Source of the DNA: Prostheceraeus crozeri
Taxonomy: Eukaryota > Platyhelminthes > Polycladida > Euryleptidae
NCBI GenBank assembly: GCA_907163375.1
Contig: CAJQUW010011025.1
Coordinates: 17,982 to 81,981 of the forward strand
Length of the DNA: 64,000 nt
Reading direction: 5' to 3'
A program made the position numbers and the translations under genes. Positions 21,068-33,100 of the stretch are shown piece by piece (position 1 is the stretch's first letter; every line of letters begins with the position of its first letter). Below the pieces are notes generated by a model, which worked only from the letters and a program-made list of their open reading frames with translations, searched no databases and had not been told where the DNA came from.

Positions 21068-21452
21068 TGGTCGCCGCGACCAAATCGCATAGTGCGCCGA
21101 GACGACCAGGGGACCAAGTTACGGTTACCAAACCGCCCAGAGGGCGGAGACGAGCAGGGGACCAAGTTGCATAGTGCGAAGAGACGAATAGGGGACCAAG
21201 TTACGGTTACCAAGCCGCCTAGAACGCGGAGACGAGCAGGGGACCAAGTTGCATAGTGCGAAGAGACGAATAGGGGACCAAGTTACGGATACAAATCCGC
21301 CTAGAGCGCGGAGACGAGCAGGGGACCAAGTTGCATAGTGCGAAGAGACGAATAGGGGACCAAGTTACGGATACAAATCCGCCTAGAGCGCGGAGATGAG
21401 CAGGGGACCAAGTCGCATAGTGCGCCGAGACGAGCAGGGGACCAAGTTACGG
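21068..21452. repeat. 82-bp minisatellite, about 4.7 copies
   Basis: The motif GCATAGTGCG begins at 21,087, 21,169, 21,251, 21,333 and 21,415, an exact 82-bp spacing. Each unit has two related halves, both ending in GGGGACCAAGTT. The array starts with TTGGTCGCCGCGACCAA, a perfect palindrome around one base. The motifs resemble the GCGACC/ACTAGGCG ends near 17.1-17.5 kb, suggesting the array grew from a MITE terminus. Confidence 0.95.
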
Positions 21453-21690
21453 CACTTCAGTAGTTTTTTACATTCAATAAATGTCATCCTCTCCCTTTCC
21501 CTTTCAAATCTGGTTGCACTTTAACCTCGGTAAAATGAAGCGAGCTATCGTGATCTCAGGCCCACGTCTCAGAAAGACTTTGTCTAAGGCATGCGGAGGT
21601 CTCGTAGAGTATGGCCATCTCAGACCGTCTACAACTGAACCTTTCATGTGGAACAGAAGGGTTGAAATTAGATTGTTGATCCGATCTGCA

Positions 21691-21874
21691 GTCTCCGTGG
21701 CACAGTGGTTAAGCGCTTGGCCTAGCGATCCTTGGGTCCAGATGTCGAGCCATGAAGGTGTCATTGGAAGTCAGCAGGAAGGGCATCCGGACTAAAAGTG
21801 CTACAACGCTCCAGAGAAGTCTGACTGTGTCAGCACCGTCCAAGCCCCCAATATGCGAGAGTAGTGACACCAAA
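21691..21874 (+). mobile_element. tRNA-derived SINE, copy 1
   Basis: Pol III box A (TGGCACAGTGG) is followed by a degenerate box B (GATGTCGAGCC), a conserved central block (AGGAAGGGCATCCGGACTAAA) of the type shared by many animal SINEs and RTE-like LINE tails, and a 3' part with GTCAGCACCGTCCAAGCCCCC. Other copies are at 23,611, 42,872, 49,478 and a fragment at 38,423. Confidence 0.85.
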
Positions 21875-22595
21875 GTTTCATTTCATCCGGGTCATCCACG
21901 CACACGAACAGATTTGCAAAACTTTCTCCACTAATGGGACACTTAGATTGAAAATGGTCTGCATTATCTCAATTTGTCATCATTAATGCATTTTGGAGAT
22001 ATCTCACATCCCAACCATCCGAGATAACAAAGATAGCTGACAATGCAATCTCCATGAACATACCTAGATTACATTCAGATAGTTTACTGTTGTTTCAATC
22101 GACGACTTGACTCAAACAGCTTCCCTCCTTCAGTTATAAAGTTAATTATGTTTGAGATGCAAGTAGAACTCAAAATAACAAGATGAAACGAGATTTGGGA
22201 ATACAATGCACTCTCTTGAGTCTATTTTTAATCATGAATATCCTACATCCTAAACAATTCAAATTGCTTGGAGGAAGCGCTAAGTTGTCAGCAGTTGATG
22301 ATTCAACTTACTGATATTCTCTATTTTGAGTAACTATTCAGAACGTCTATATTTAGAATGAAAACTGACACTTAGCATCATCTATTTGCACATAATCGCC
22401 TTTCTGGATCGTGTAGACAGTGAAGCATCGTCTCGTGTGCATGGAATATTAACTGACAGTCTACAGAATGTGGCAATTGCAACAATATTCGAATTCCTGA
22501 GCCGTTATTCGATGTGAACGAATATCTGCTCTACCCATGCTACGAAGTTAGAGAAAAGCTTTCACACGCTTGCAACACCACCCAGGTTCGGAGTC
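21875..22595. other. No feature seen
   Basis: AT-rich intronic sequence without recognisable genes or repeats. Confidence 0.5.
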
Positions 22596-22692
22596 CGTTC
22601 AGGGCGGGCAGACTCGAACCTTCGTACTTCTGCACTTTCATACCGAAGCTTTCATACCGATACTCTTAACCAACTGAGCCATCCTGCCACCA
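22596..22692 (-). repeat. tRNA-derived pseudogene or SINE head
   Basis: On the minus strand GGCAGGATGGCTCAGTTGG and TTAAGAG give a good D-arm and box A, and GGTTCGAGTCTGCC gives a box B. The anticodon region is not tRNA-like: it contains a tandem duplication of a GGTATGAAAG-type 16-mer, and the acceptor strand is displaced. It is not a functional tRNA. It differs from the SINE family at 21,691. Confidence 0.55.
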
Positions 22693-23341
22693 AATCTCCC
22701 ATCTAAAACCAGTTGATATTTGTTTCCTGACTGTGCACACTTACATGTTGCTTTATCAGAACTGAATACTGGACTTCTGATTTGCTGGAGAGTCATCTCA
22801 TCGCGTTGAGTTATTTGTATTTCAATTTGAGCCTTCCGCTTTTCGCTCCTTTATTTGCGAAAATATAAGGTGAGAATAAATTTTAAGTTGTGAAAATATT
22901 TCATAGAAGGAAAATGAGCGAAATAAATAAAAAAACTGAGATATGTAAGAAATTTAGAAAATTGTATTTGAATTAGATAGAACATTAAATAGAGAACGAA
23001 ACTGCACCCAAAATTCTCTAGGCCACAGTATATATGCTATGTAAATACTTTAAAGCATGCGTCATTTTGTAGATGATTATTATCTAATCAAAAATAAACG
23101 TAAAAAATCAGAGAACTAAGGAAATAATCAATCTTCTTGAGTGTGTTTCGGTTTTAACGAACTGCAAAAAGCGAAAGATTCGCAGCTTCTTCATTAAGCT
23201 AATTAGCAAAGAAGAAATGAACTAGATTGAGAAAGCCTCATTGACCAATAATTCAGTACAATGCGCCGTTTCATAACAGTGTAGGATGATAAGAAGCTTC
23301 TTTTCTGGACCTCAACGAAATCTGATAATTCCAAAGCTTAC

Positions 23342-23432
23342 CTGTCTGGTTTTGCAGTTGCATCATCGCTGAGACTCTCTGGGAAAACGTGATTTAGCAG
23401 CGAAGTATGTTCCACGGCCGTCATAGAGAAAT
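23342..23432 (-). CDS. Host gene exon (91 bp), same unidentified gene
   Basis: Minus-strand acceptor GAATTCCAG lies before 23,432 and donor CAG/GTAAGC after 23,342. The 91-bp exon has split codons at both ends and an open frame of 29 codons: FSMTAVEHTSLLNHVFPESL, then SDDATAKPD. The two left-over bases (AG) join with the C that opens the exon at 14,954 to give Ser, so the two exons are phase-compatible and collinear, separated by an intron of 8,387 bp. The Met in SMTAVEH could be an initiator, but an upstream exon in frame is equally possible. I do not recognise the protein. Confidence 0.55.
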
Positions 23433-23610
23433 CTGGAATTCAAAGTGGAGCATCAGAAGATATGCTGGAAGAAGTAACTTAAATATTTAGTAGTTCACAT
23501 AAGAAAAAATCTTGTGTCGCATGCCATAATTCAAAAATCAACAGAAACCCCGTTCTGCATGTTTTCTTGTTAATCAATGTAATCGAAACAAATTTTCAAT
23601 TAACTATCTA

Positions 23611-23790
23611 GTGAATTCCGTGGTACAATGGTTAAGTGCTTGATCTACAGATCTTCTGGTCCAGAGGTCGAGCCCCGAAAGTGTCATTGGAAGTCCTCAG
23701 GAAGGGCATCCGGACTAAAAGATCACAATGCTTCAGAAAAGTCTGACCACTTGTCAGCACCGTCCAAGCATTAAAGTCCATCTGCATGCA
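23611..23790 (+). mobile_element. tRNA-derived SINE, copy 2
   Basis: The same family as 21,691: CCGTGGTACAATGGTTAAG, GAGGTCGAGCCCC (a better box B than copy 1), GGAAGGGCATCCGGACTAAA and GTCAGCACCGTCCAAGC. Confidence 0.85.
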
Positions 23791-24069
23791 TTAAACAACA
23801 TGGAACTTTGATCATGATTACTACTATGTTAAACAGGGACTGACAGGCAATCCGGATGAAATCTACTGCAACTTTTCAACACATGCACTGAAATAAAACA
23901 TTGTTCCCTATGTGTCACCATCAGAGGCAGAGACTTTGAACGTTGATAAGGCGAATTTCTCAAACGAAGATTATTCTTCTTAATCCAAAGACAAGTTATA
24001 TACCAAAATTTGTTGAATATTCGTACCGTGTATATTCACCCTTGAATAATTGCGATTTCGAACTTGCTG

Positions 24070-24960
24070 ATAACAGACTTGTGTTGCATGTAATTGAAAT
24101 TACAATTACCGTAATTAGCAATTGTAATCAACTACATTTTAACCATGTAATTGAGAAGTAATTGCAATTACTTAGCAGTCAACACTGACAAATACAAGGT
24201 GATCATAAAGTCGATTGTAGGGTTTGATTGCCAAATATAATATTGTTCAATATCTCCTAGAGGGTGTATGTAAGGACTAAGTATCAACCAATATCATAAA
24301 TTTAAAGAATAAAACATAAAGTTGTGTTGTCGACTTATTTAATTAGCCAAATTCAAATTGAATTCAATTAAATATTTTAACCAATAAAAATACATGCATT
24401 TCATATAATTATCTCCTGTTCACGGATCATTTCAATTCTAATTCTAATTTTCGGTAAAACTCCAATTTTCTCAAGTTTTTATGCATCTAGATCTCAAATT
24501 TTTCAAACCAAAAGAAATAAATTTCAAAATTAAGTCATTGTTCGACGTCCTTACCATAATTGTCAATGCACTGTTGGAGTATTCAACATGTTGTAGTCAG
24601 TCAATATTCAGTATGAACTACTTTATTCTCCTCGTCGAAAATACGTTACAATAACTCCTAATAATAAGACGTTGTGATATCATGCATAGATGTGTACCTA
24701 GGGTATTAAAAACCGGCAACGTTTTTAAAGAAATTTGTGACGAAACAAATAGTCGAAATCTAAATTAAGAACCGGCAACGTTTTTAAAGAAATTTGTGAC
24801 GAAACAAATAGTCGAAATCTAAATTAAGAACCGGCAGTTATCTAAAGTAAATGTAAAGTACTTGACACGAAATTGAAGAAAAACGTAGAAATTTGTAATT
24901 GTAATCAATCACATTGATAGAGATGCAATTAGTAATAATTACTAACTACATTTTTGTCAT
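24070..24960. repeat. AT-rich dispersed repeat, copy 1
   Basis: Begins with an alternating GTAATTG/CAATTAC block (24,070-24,180), contains an inner tandem repeat at 24,711-24,836 and ends with a second GTAATTG block (24,890-24,960). Both blocks and the flanking order recur at 51,545-51,845. The self-complementary AATTGCAATTA motifs suggest a miniature DNA element, but I cannot define termini. Confidence 0.55.
24711..24836. repeat. 59-bp tandem duplication
   Basis: Two identical 59-bp units (24,711-24,769 and 24,770-24,828) starting AACCGGCAACGTTTTTAAAG, plus the first eight bases of a third. The second family copy (51.8 kb) has only one unit, so the duplication is local. Confidence 0.95.
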
Positions 24961-25929
24961 AGGTTATTTTTGGGAATCTCAATTTTAAAAGAAACCTTTC
25001 TATGCCACTGCATGCATTTCTGATAATGTAATTTCAACAAGTAATCTGCTTCAAAACACTGTCATGCACATGATGATAAATGTTAAGAATGAATTTGTAG
25101 ATACCGATATATAATGATAACAGTCGATGTTCGGTCGAAAACAGAATTATCAAAGGAATAAATTATTTATAAGTTGGAGGCAACAGTTATTTTTGTTTAT
25201 GTTTTACAAGTCGTGAATAATAACAGTATTTAACAGATGCAACGAACTTTGAGTTACAGCTGTCTTACATCATGATAGTAGTTTCATAGCGGTGAGCGCA
25301 GGTGGATGCGCAGGACTTATTATTACTAACCAGACTTGTTGCTCAACACCAGACTCAATTACTCATACAATAAAAATGATTACAATAATTGTTGTCCTGG
25401 AATTGGTCGATGAGTGAAAGGGAAACTGACGTAGTAACACTGAATCGTGAGCCGCATTGATGCAGCAACCATCTACTTTAACTAAATATATGCAGAAAAT
25501 GACAGGTTGGTTGAAGAAGAAGGATGCGTGAGCTCAAAGTCAACTAAAATACTCGAAATCGATTGGTTTTTGCCTAATACGAGTAGGTTTATAGGCATGT
25601 GTTATATAAGAGCTAGAACTTTTACCCGACAGTGTATTCTACATAAAAGCGATAAAGTAAATCAAAGGATTGTTTTATCAATCCGAACGTTATGACCCAA
25701 AAGTCACTTGACATTATTTTGAGAGTTGCACTACAAAGAATCTTTACGAAACAAGTGAATGGCCTTTATTATCATTTCTATAAAATCATAAACCAAATTT
25801 ATCAAAAAATAAGAGCACCAGAATTCGGTCTCACACACCTTGACAAGTATAATGCGGCTAGTAGGCTCTTTATTCTGCGAAAGTTCTCTTCACTTTGCTT
25901 ACCTGTGGTTCAGATAGGCGAATGAGTAC
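24961..25929. other. No gene seen
   Basis: AT-rich. Short plus-strand frames at 25,507-25,925 have no recognisable domain or splice context. Confidence 0.45.
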
Positions 25930-26557
25930 ATCTTGTTGTAGTCAGTTACTCTTCTTATCAGGCAGGATCAAAGAAAAACACATTCGACCAATAGGACGCA
26001 GATTGCAGTTTTCTGCAAAAATGAAATTTTCTACGTTTTCTCTAACTAAATGAAAAGTACTAAGCTCAGAGTCATAATTTTTGGCATGGAATGTCTTCAG
26101 GTCATTTCCTATTATGTGCATGTACTATTATTATGCTTCTGATCGACAATGTATGTGAGAGAGTGGTTGAATGTGGATAAAGTTGCTCAAAATGTTTGGG
26201 TTTACCGACATTGAGAGGCTCGTCAAATCTAATTGTGTTTAGCTTTATAGACAGGGGTGCATGAACATGAAAGGAAATTACTTGAAGACATTCCATGCCA
26301 AAAATTATGACTCTCGGCTTAGTACTTTTTGTTTGATCAGAGAAAACATACAAAATTTCATTTTAGCCAAAAACTGCAATCTGCGTGCCATTGGATTTAC
26401 ATATGTTTTTCTTTGATCCTGTCTGACAAGAAGAAGAGCTAACTAGAACTCGGCAGACGTGCCGATTCGTAGTAAACAAGTGGTGTACATTATTCAAATG
26501 TGAAAGTCTCATTTTCGGCCTCGTTTCCTGCAGAAACTCGCTCTGGGTGCCGGACTA
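25930..26557. mobile_element. Palindromic MITE, copy with shortened left end
   Basis: Left arm (about 25,940-26,125: CAGGATCAAAGAAAAACACA, GGCATGGAATGTCTTCAG) and right arm (about 26,248-26,557) are inverted copies of each other and match the family at 62,315. The right end reads GTGCCGGACTA; the outer 100 bp of the left arm are missing. Confidence 0.85.
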
Positions 26558-26771
26558 ACATTGGAAGTTCATTGCAGTCATGGGCCCGAAAGTGTAAAAT
26601 GGAAATGGACTGTGTTTCCTCTTAATTTTCAAGATATTCTTCTTGCCCTGAATTCCTAACAAATTGCATCGTCTCATACTTTCATAAATGTTGAAATTTC
26701 GAATCCCTATCTACTCAGGCTCTTCGACAAGTGATGCAACTTCACTTACGACACTGCAGAATTCAAGCTTG

Positions 26772-26980
26772 TCAGAGGGACACATGAGTCTCTAATTTAA
26801 TCAAAAGTTCTATCTCTTCGACACTCAAAACTTCTATTTGATTGCAGACATCAATAGTTCGGAAGCTTGCAACCATCAGATAACTGTCTCCGTAATCAGG
26901 CATCTCGGCATATTGTAAGGTTGCAAGGTTGTTGGATGATAATGAGTACAGAAGTCGAGTCTGTGCGAAATCGAGACTCA
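26772..26980 (-). CDS. Unrecognised minus-strand frame with a possible splice acceptor
   Basis: After TTTCGCACAG (minus strand) an open frame of about 63 codons reads TRLLYSLSSNNLATLQYAEM, then GDSYLMVASFRTIDVCNQIE and VLSVEEIELLIKLETHVSL before a stop. The composition is protein-like (amphipathic, leucine-rich end), but I recognise no family. It could be a terminal exon of a minus-strand gene or chance. Confidence 0.25.
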
Positions 26981-27084
26981 ACAACGCACTGTAATAAACA
27001 TATTCTTTGTGGACTTCTATATAGGTCAATTAAGAGGAGGCATGTCTACATGAGAAGTTGAGAACAAGTTTTCAGTCAACATAG

Positions 27085-27660
27085 CTATTCAATTTTCCGC
27101 GAAGTGAGCAAAAATATAACTCTTCCTCAATTTAGACGATTTTTTCATTTTATAAAATAAAATTCCCCGACGCGTTTCGTCACGGTGGACAGTATCAAGG
27201 GGTAAGTAAATAGACAGGCTGGACCTCCCGTCTAAGACACGAAAGATCAGGTTGCTTCCATGAATTTTCCAAACACAGTTATTGTGCGTAATTGAGCTAT
27301 GGTACAATGTGGAAAAGAGAAGGCTCTTGCTTTCTTGATGAACATGAACCCGAAGAAACAATTACGAGAACAGTAAACACGGAACAAATAAACCAGATGA
27401 ACATGGTGGCGCAATCCACAGGAAATACGATCCAAATATTCAATAACTGTGCAGTGAATTTTTGATTTTAATATTGTCTGGACACTTTTTCTCATTGTTT
27501 GGATACTTTATGAGTTATATTAAATGCATTTTCAGATATCATTGAACCTTTTTAGATAGATCACAACAGGGAAATGACGATAACAATGAAAGACATTTTC
27601 AGGCGCTTACGCGCCCTCAAATGTCCTACATTGTTGCCCTCAAAAATCCATGTTGATGTT
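27085..27660. repeat. Deleted relative of the 7.9-9.2 kb retroelement region
   Basis: 27,285-27,320 matches 8,035-8,078, and 27,600-27,655 (GCGCCCTCAAATGTCCTACA) matches 9,160-9,225, in the same order but 315 bp apart instead of 1.1 kb, so the PHD-finger part is absent here. Confidence 0.6.
27169..27200 (-). ncRNA. Hammerhead-ribozyme-like motif, degenerate
   Basis: The minus strand reads CCTTGATACTGTCC then ACCGTGACGAAACGCGTC. The 3' half (GTGACGAAACGCGTC) is the form found in hammerhead ribozymes of Penelope-like elements: stem II pairing GTC/GAC, the GAAA box and a GCG(T)C stem. The first box reads CTTGATA instead of CTGATGA, so catalysis is unlikely. No Penelope coding sequence is adjacent. 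Confidence 0.4.
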
Positions 27661-30181
27661 ATATTGCTTGATATAAATATTACTTTCATGCCTTCACCCC
27701 ATAGCATTCCTTTAAGGCTGCCGGGCACAAGTCGGAAACTTCCAATTTATGCCCGCCAATTTCGATGTATTTTCAATGGAACTACAACTTCCCAATTATG
27801 CCCTCCGTTTTCACATATCTATCTGAACCTCTTGAGACATCTATTCACCACGTCATAAACGCTCTTCAATCCATAATAGTTCAGGTATGAATAGAAATTA
27901 TGTTGGATTTCAAATTTGATTGGAGGAGGAAAAAGTCTTCTCAGTCGAAGATTTATTCCTCCTCCAATCAAAACTTAAATCTGTACAGTTAATGTAATTC
28001 TCGCTCAACATTATAGTAATGCTAATTCGATTTCTATACGACATGGAAAATGTAGAACGAGCAAAGCGAGACACCATGAGAATAGAAATGACTTGACGTG
28101 AGTGAACGTTTCCACCAAAACTTGCTTGAGTTTTGAGAAAGTTAAATTCTAATCGGTCACTCTGCAACACCTAAATTCTACTATTGCAAACAGTGTTGTA
28201 ATGTCATCACATTGAACCGACTACTTCAGTTTCTCAATCAATTCAGATAATTAAGACATTGGATGGATGATGTTACAGATGTGTGAATCCAACAGAAAAA
28301 TGCATGGAATATTCGTTCATCTAAAAGACAATATCTCCATTCTGTACGTATGAAACATACACGCGCACAAAAACATGAATATGTTTTGGAATTACATTTT
28401 TTCGAAAAAACAGTCATCTACTTTCGTTTGTGGTGGTAGATTTGAAGAACATGCAATTTATAGTTCGAAAATTTTCTGTAAAATATTCAATCTAGTTCCA
28501 ACGCTTTAAATGGTAACGCAATAAAAGAATTCATTTATGCACTACTTCAACGAACCAACACGCGCTCTCCCTTGAGAAAGCTAAACTCATTAGGGCTTCT
28601 GAAATCTCAGAAGTAGGGAAAGATAAAGCACAGTTGACATAGGATTCCTTTCTTTTTTAGATAAATGTTTAACATGACTATTTTCCTGAAATTGGAAAAG
28701 TACGGCTTTTCTGTCCAAGAATATCTTGTTGAACCGAGAGAGCGAAGGAATCGAGGGTCGACATGATATCCGTGGACGGAAGAGGTACTTTTGCAATGAA
28801 GGAATATAATCTTTTCTTGCGCATGTCTATGAATCAAATCATTCTTCTCGTGCATGTCTCCGAGCAGGGGCAACTAGAATACACTGTAGATATAACCTAA
28901 TTTCGTTGCGGCCATTGCAGATAGAATAGATATTAATAGATTATTTCCTATTAAAGTATCCAGGTGAAGAAAGGTCAACTTTTCAAACAGCAATGCAATT
29001 AGATATTTCTCCATGAATGGAAAAGTCATAGTCTTCCTACGTCTCTAGGAAAAGTAAACTTTTCCATCCATACATAAGGAAAAATGCATATGATAGATTG
29101 TTATTCATATTCAGAATGAATATAACATACGCATATGATTTTCTATCTTGAAACGCTAAAATGGGGTGGTGCTGGGAGCCTGTAGGCCTATGTACAAGCG
29201 CTACTATCAATAAAATAACTCGCATAGTAACTATTCACGCTAAAAATAAGCTAGAAAATTGTTTCTCCGCTTAAGCGGGAAAGAAATCTCGGTCCCAAAA
29301 CGTCCCGCTTATCCGGAGTGCAATGAAATTCGTAGCATCAACCATTATGAGCCTTCTTCATCATCGAACAAAGCAATATCCTGACAATGTCTGTCGAGTG
29401 TGACTTCCTGAATACCACAGCTAGCATATCGAGTCGACATGATAGTTCACGTCGAATGTAGTATCTAAAAACGACTTTGTGTACGCAATCTCATGTGCTG
29501 ATGAAGTACTTGCAGCTGCCGTCATTAATCATTGAAAGCTATAGATTCATCAACGGCAGAAAGTACATGCACTCTAAAACCGCTAAGTCTATTTTAAGCA
29601 AGTTATGAGACACTCAAAATCAATATATGCGATGGGTATTTCGACACAGGGAATATCCGTCAAAAATGATAAATCTACATCCATCAATTATTTCAACAGA
29701 AAAATGTTTTACAATAGTTATTTATTTGTCTCCGCGAATGTACATTTGTTAAATAAACTGAATGCATTTGCAACCAGCAAGAAGAGAAGTCGCAAAATCC
29801 CCCCCCCCGATAGTGGCTCTCGTGCATAAATCAATTCGCCTGTGTGTTATAATGAAATGACTTTTAAGCTTCGTTTTCAAACACTTTTTAGAAAAAGACT
29901 CCACATTCAATACTGGCAATAGAGAATTAATATGACTGCATCGAACACAATCCAAATCGGCGAATTATGGAGTAGAAATTCAAAAATATTTGCAAAACGA
30001 CTGATGTCACGATTGTAAACGAAAAGATGGTAGAACAGCAGAGAAGTAGCTTGACTTTAGATATGCAATGCATGAAGTCTGCGAAACCAAGAAAGCTCCA
30101 ATGAAAAGAATAATGTGTTATCGCTTATGCCTGATTCACCCTGGTTGACGAAGATTTTTCGCTGTAGAATGAGTGCATTCT
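27661..30181. other. AT-rich intergenic stretch
   Basis: No gene recognised. It contains one hairpin (27,915-27,972), a CCCGCTTATCCGGA-containing patch at 29,260-29,325 that resembles a Tigger/pogo terminus without a partner, and a C-run at 29,801-29,809. Confidence 0.45.
27915..27972. repeat. Hairpin with 17-bp arms
   Basis: TTTGATTGGAGGAGGAA at 27,915-27,931 is the exact complement of TTCCTCCTCCAATCAAA at 27,956-27,972; the loop itself has an inner GTCTTC/GAAGA pairing. It is not followed by a T-run on either strand. Confidence 0.85.
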
Positions 30182-33100
30182 ACCGCAACCACTGCGACGA
30201 CTGCATGAATTCACTGCAATCACTGCGACGACTGCATGAATCCACTGCAACCACTGCGACGACTGCGTGAATTCACTGCAATCACTGCGACGAGTGCACG
30301 AATTCACTGCAACCACTGCGACGACTGCATGAATTCACTGCAATCACTGCGACGAGTGCACGAATTCACTGCAACCACTGTGACGACTGCATGAATTCAC
30401 AGCAACCACTGCGACGACTGCATGAATTCACTGCAATCACTGCGACGAGTGCACGAATTCACTGCAACCACTGTGACGACTGCATGAATTCACTGCAACC
30501 ACTGCGACGACTGCATGAATTCACTGCAATCACTCCGACGAGTGCACGAATTCACTGCAACCACTGTGACGACTGCATGAATTCACTCCAACCACTGCGG
30601 TGACTGTGTGAATTCACTACAACCACAGCGACAACTGCGTGGATTCACTACAACCACTGCGACTGCGTGAATTCACTGCAATCATTGCGACGACCGCGTG
30701 AATTCACTGCAACCACTGCGACGACTGCGTGAATTCACTGCAACCACTGTGACGACTGCGTGAATTCACTGCAACCACTGTGACGACTACGTGAATTCAC
30801 TGCAACCACTGTGGCGACTGCGTGAATTCACTGCAACCACTGCGACGACTGCGTGAATTCACTGCAATCAGTGCGACGACTGCGTGGATTCACTGCAACC
30901 ACTGCGACGACTACGTGAATTCACTGCAACCACTGTGACGACTGCGTAAATTCACTGCAACCACTGCGACGACCGCGTGAATTCACTGCAACCACTGCGA
31001 CGACTGTGTGAATTCACTACAACCACTGCGGCGACTGCGTGGATTCACTACAACCACTGCGGTGACCGTGTGAATTTACTGCAACCACTGCGACGACTGC
31101 GTGGATTCACTGCAACCACTGCGACGACTGCGTGAATTCACTGCAACCACTGCGACGACTGCGTGAATTCACTGCAATCAGTGCGACGACTGCGTGGATT
31201 CACTGCAACCACTGCGACGACTACGTGAACTCACTGCAACCACTGCAACGATTGCGAAAATTCACCGCAACGACTGCAACTACTGCGGCGACTCCATGAA
31301 TTCACTGCAACCACTGCAACGACTGCATGAATTCACTGCAACCACTGCGACGACTGCGTGGATTCACTGCAACTACTGCGACGACTGCGTGGATTCACTG
31401 CAACTACTGCGACGACTGCGTGAATGCACTACAACCATTGCGGTGACTGTGTGAATTCACTACAACCATTGCGGTGACTGCATGAATTCAATGCAATCAC
31501 TCCGACGAGTGTACGAATTCACTGCAACCACTGTGACAACTGCATGAATTCACTGCAACCACTGCGGTGACTGTGTGAATTCACTACAACCACAGCGACA
31601 ACTGCGTGGATTCACTACAACCACTGCGACGACTGCGTGGATTCACTGCAACCATTGCGACGACCGCGTGAATTCACTGCAACCACTGCGACGACTGTGT
31701 GAATTCACTGCAACCACTGCGGTGACTGTGTGAATTTACTGCAACCACTGCGACGACTGCGTGGATTCACTGCAATCACTGCGATGACTGTGTGAATTCA
31801 CTGCAACCACTGCGACGACTGCGTGGATTCACTGCAACCACTGCGACGACTGCGTGAATTCACTGCAATCACTCCGACGAGTGCACGAATTCACTGCAAC
31901 CACTGTGACGACTGCATGAATTCACTGCAACCACTGCGACGACTGTGTGAATTCACTACAACCACAGCGACAACTGCGTGGATTCACTACAACCACTGCG
32001 ACTGCGTGAATTCACTGCAATCATTGCGACGACCGCGTGAATTCACTGCAACCACTGCGGCGACTGCGTGAATTCACTGCAACCACCTCGACGACTGCGT
32101 GAATTCACTGCAACCACTGTGACGACTACGTGAATTCACTGCAACCACTGTGGCGACTGCGTGAATTCACTGCAACCACTGCGACGACTGCGTGGATTCA
32201 CTGCAACCACTGCGACGACTGCGTGGATTCACTGCAACCACTGCGACGACTGCGTGAATTCACTGCAACCACTGCGGTGACTGTGTGAATTCACTGCAAC
32301 CACTGCGGTGACTGCGTGAATTCACTGCAACCACTGCGACGACTGAGTGAATTCACTGCAACCACTGCGACGACTGCGTGGATTCACTGCAACCACTGCG
32401 ACGACTGCGTGAATTCACTGCAACCACTGCGACGACTGCGTGGATTCACTGCAACCACTGCGACGACTGCGTGAATTCACTGCAACCACTGCGACGACTG
32501 CGTGAATTCACTGCAACCACTGCGACGACTGCGTGGATTCACTGCAACCACTGCGACGACTACGTGAACTCACTGCAACCACTGCAACGATTGCGAGAAT
32601 TCACCGCAACGACTGCAACTACTGCGGCGACTGCATGAATTCACTGCAACCACTGCAACGACTGCATGAATTCACTGCAACCACTGCGACGACTGCGTGG
32701 ATTCACTGCAACTACTGCGACGACTGCGTGGATTCACTGCAACTACTGCGACGACTGCGTGAATGCACTACAACCATTGCGGTGACTGTGTGAATTCACT
32801 ACAACCATTGCGGTGACTGCGTGAATTCACTGCAATCACTCCGACGAGTGTACGAATTCACTGCAACCACTGTGACAACTGCATGAATTCACTGCAACCA
32901 CTGCGACGACTGTGTGAATTCACTACAACCACAGCGACAACTGCGTGGATTCACTACAACCACTGCGACTGCGTGAATTCACTGCAATCATTGCGACGAC
33001 CGCGTGAATTCACTGCAACCACTGCGGTGACTGCGTGAATTCACTGCAACCACTGCGGTGACTGCGTGGATTCACAGCAACCATTGCGACGACTGCGTGA

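Noticed and set aside
22596-22692. Functional tRNA gene
   Set aside because: The anticodon arm is disrupted by a duplication and the T-arm and acceptor do not fold properly.
29260-29325. Tigger/pogo-like end (CCCGCTTATCCGGA)
   Set aside because: Only one side found; no inverted partner or coding sequence.
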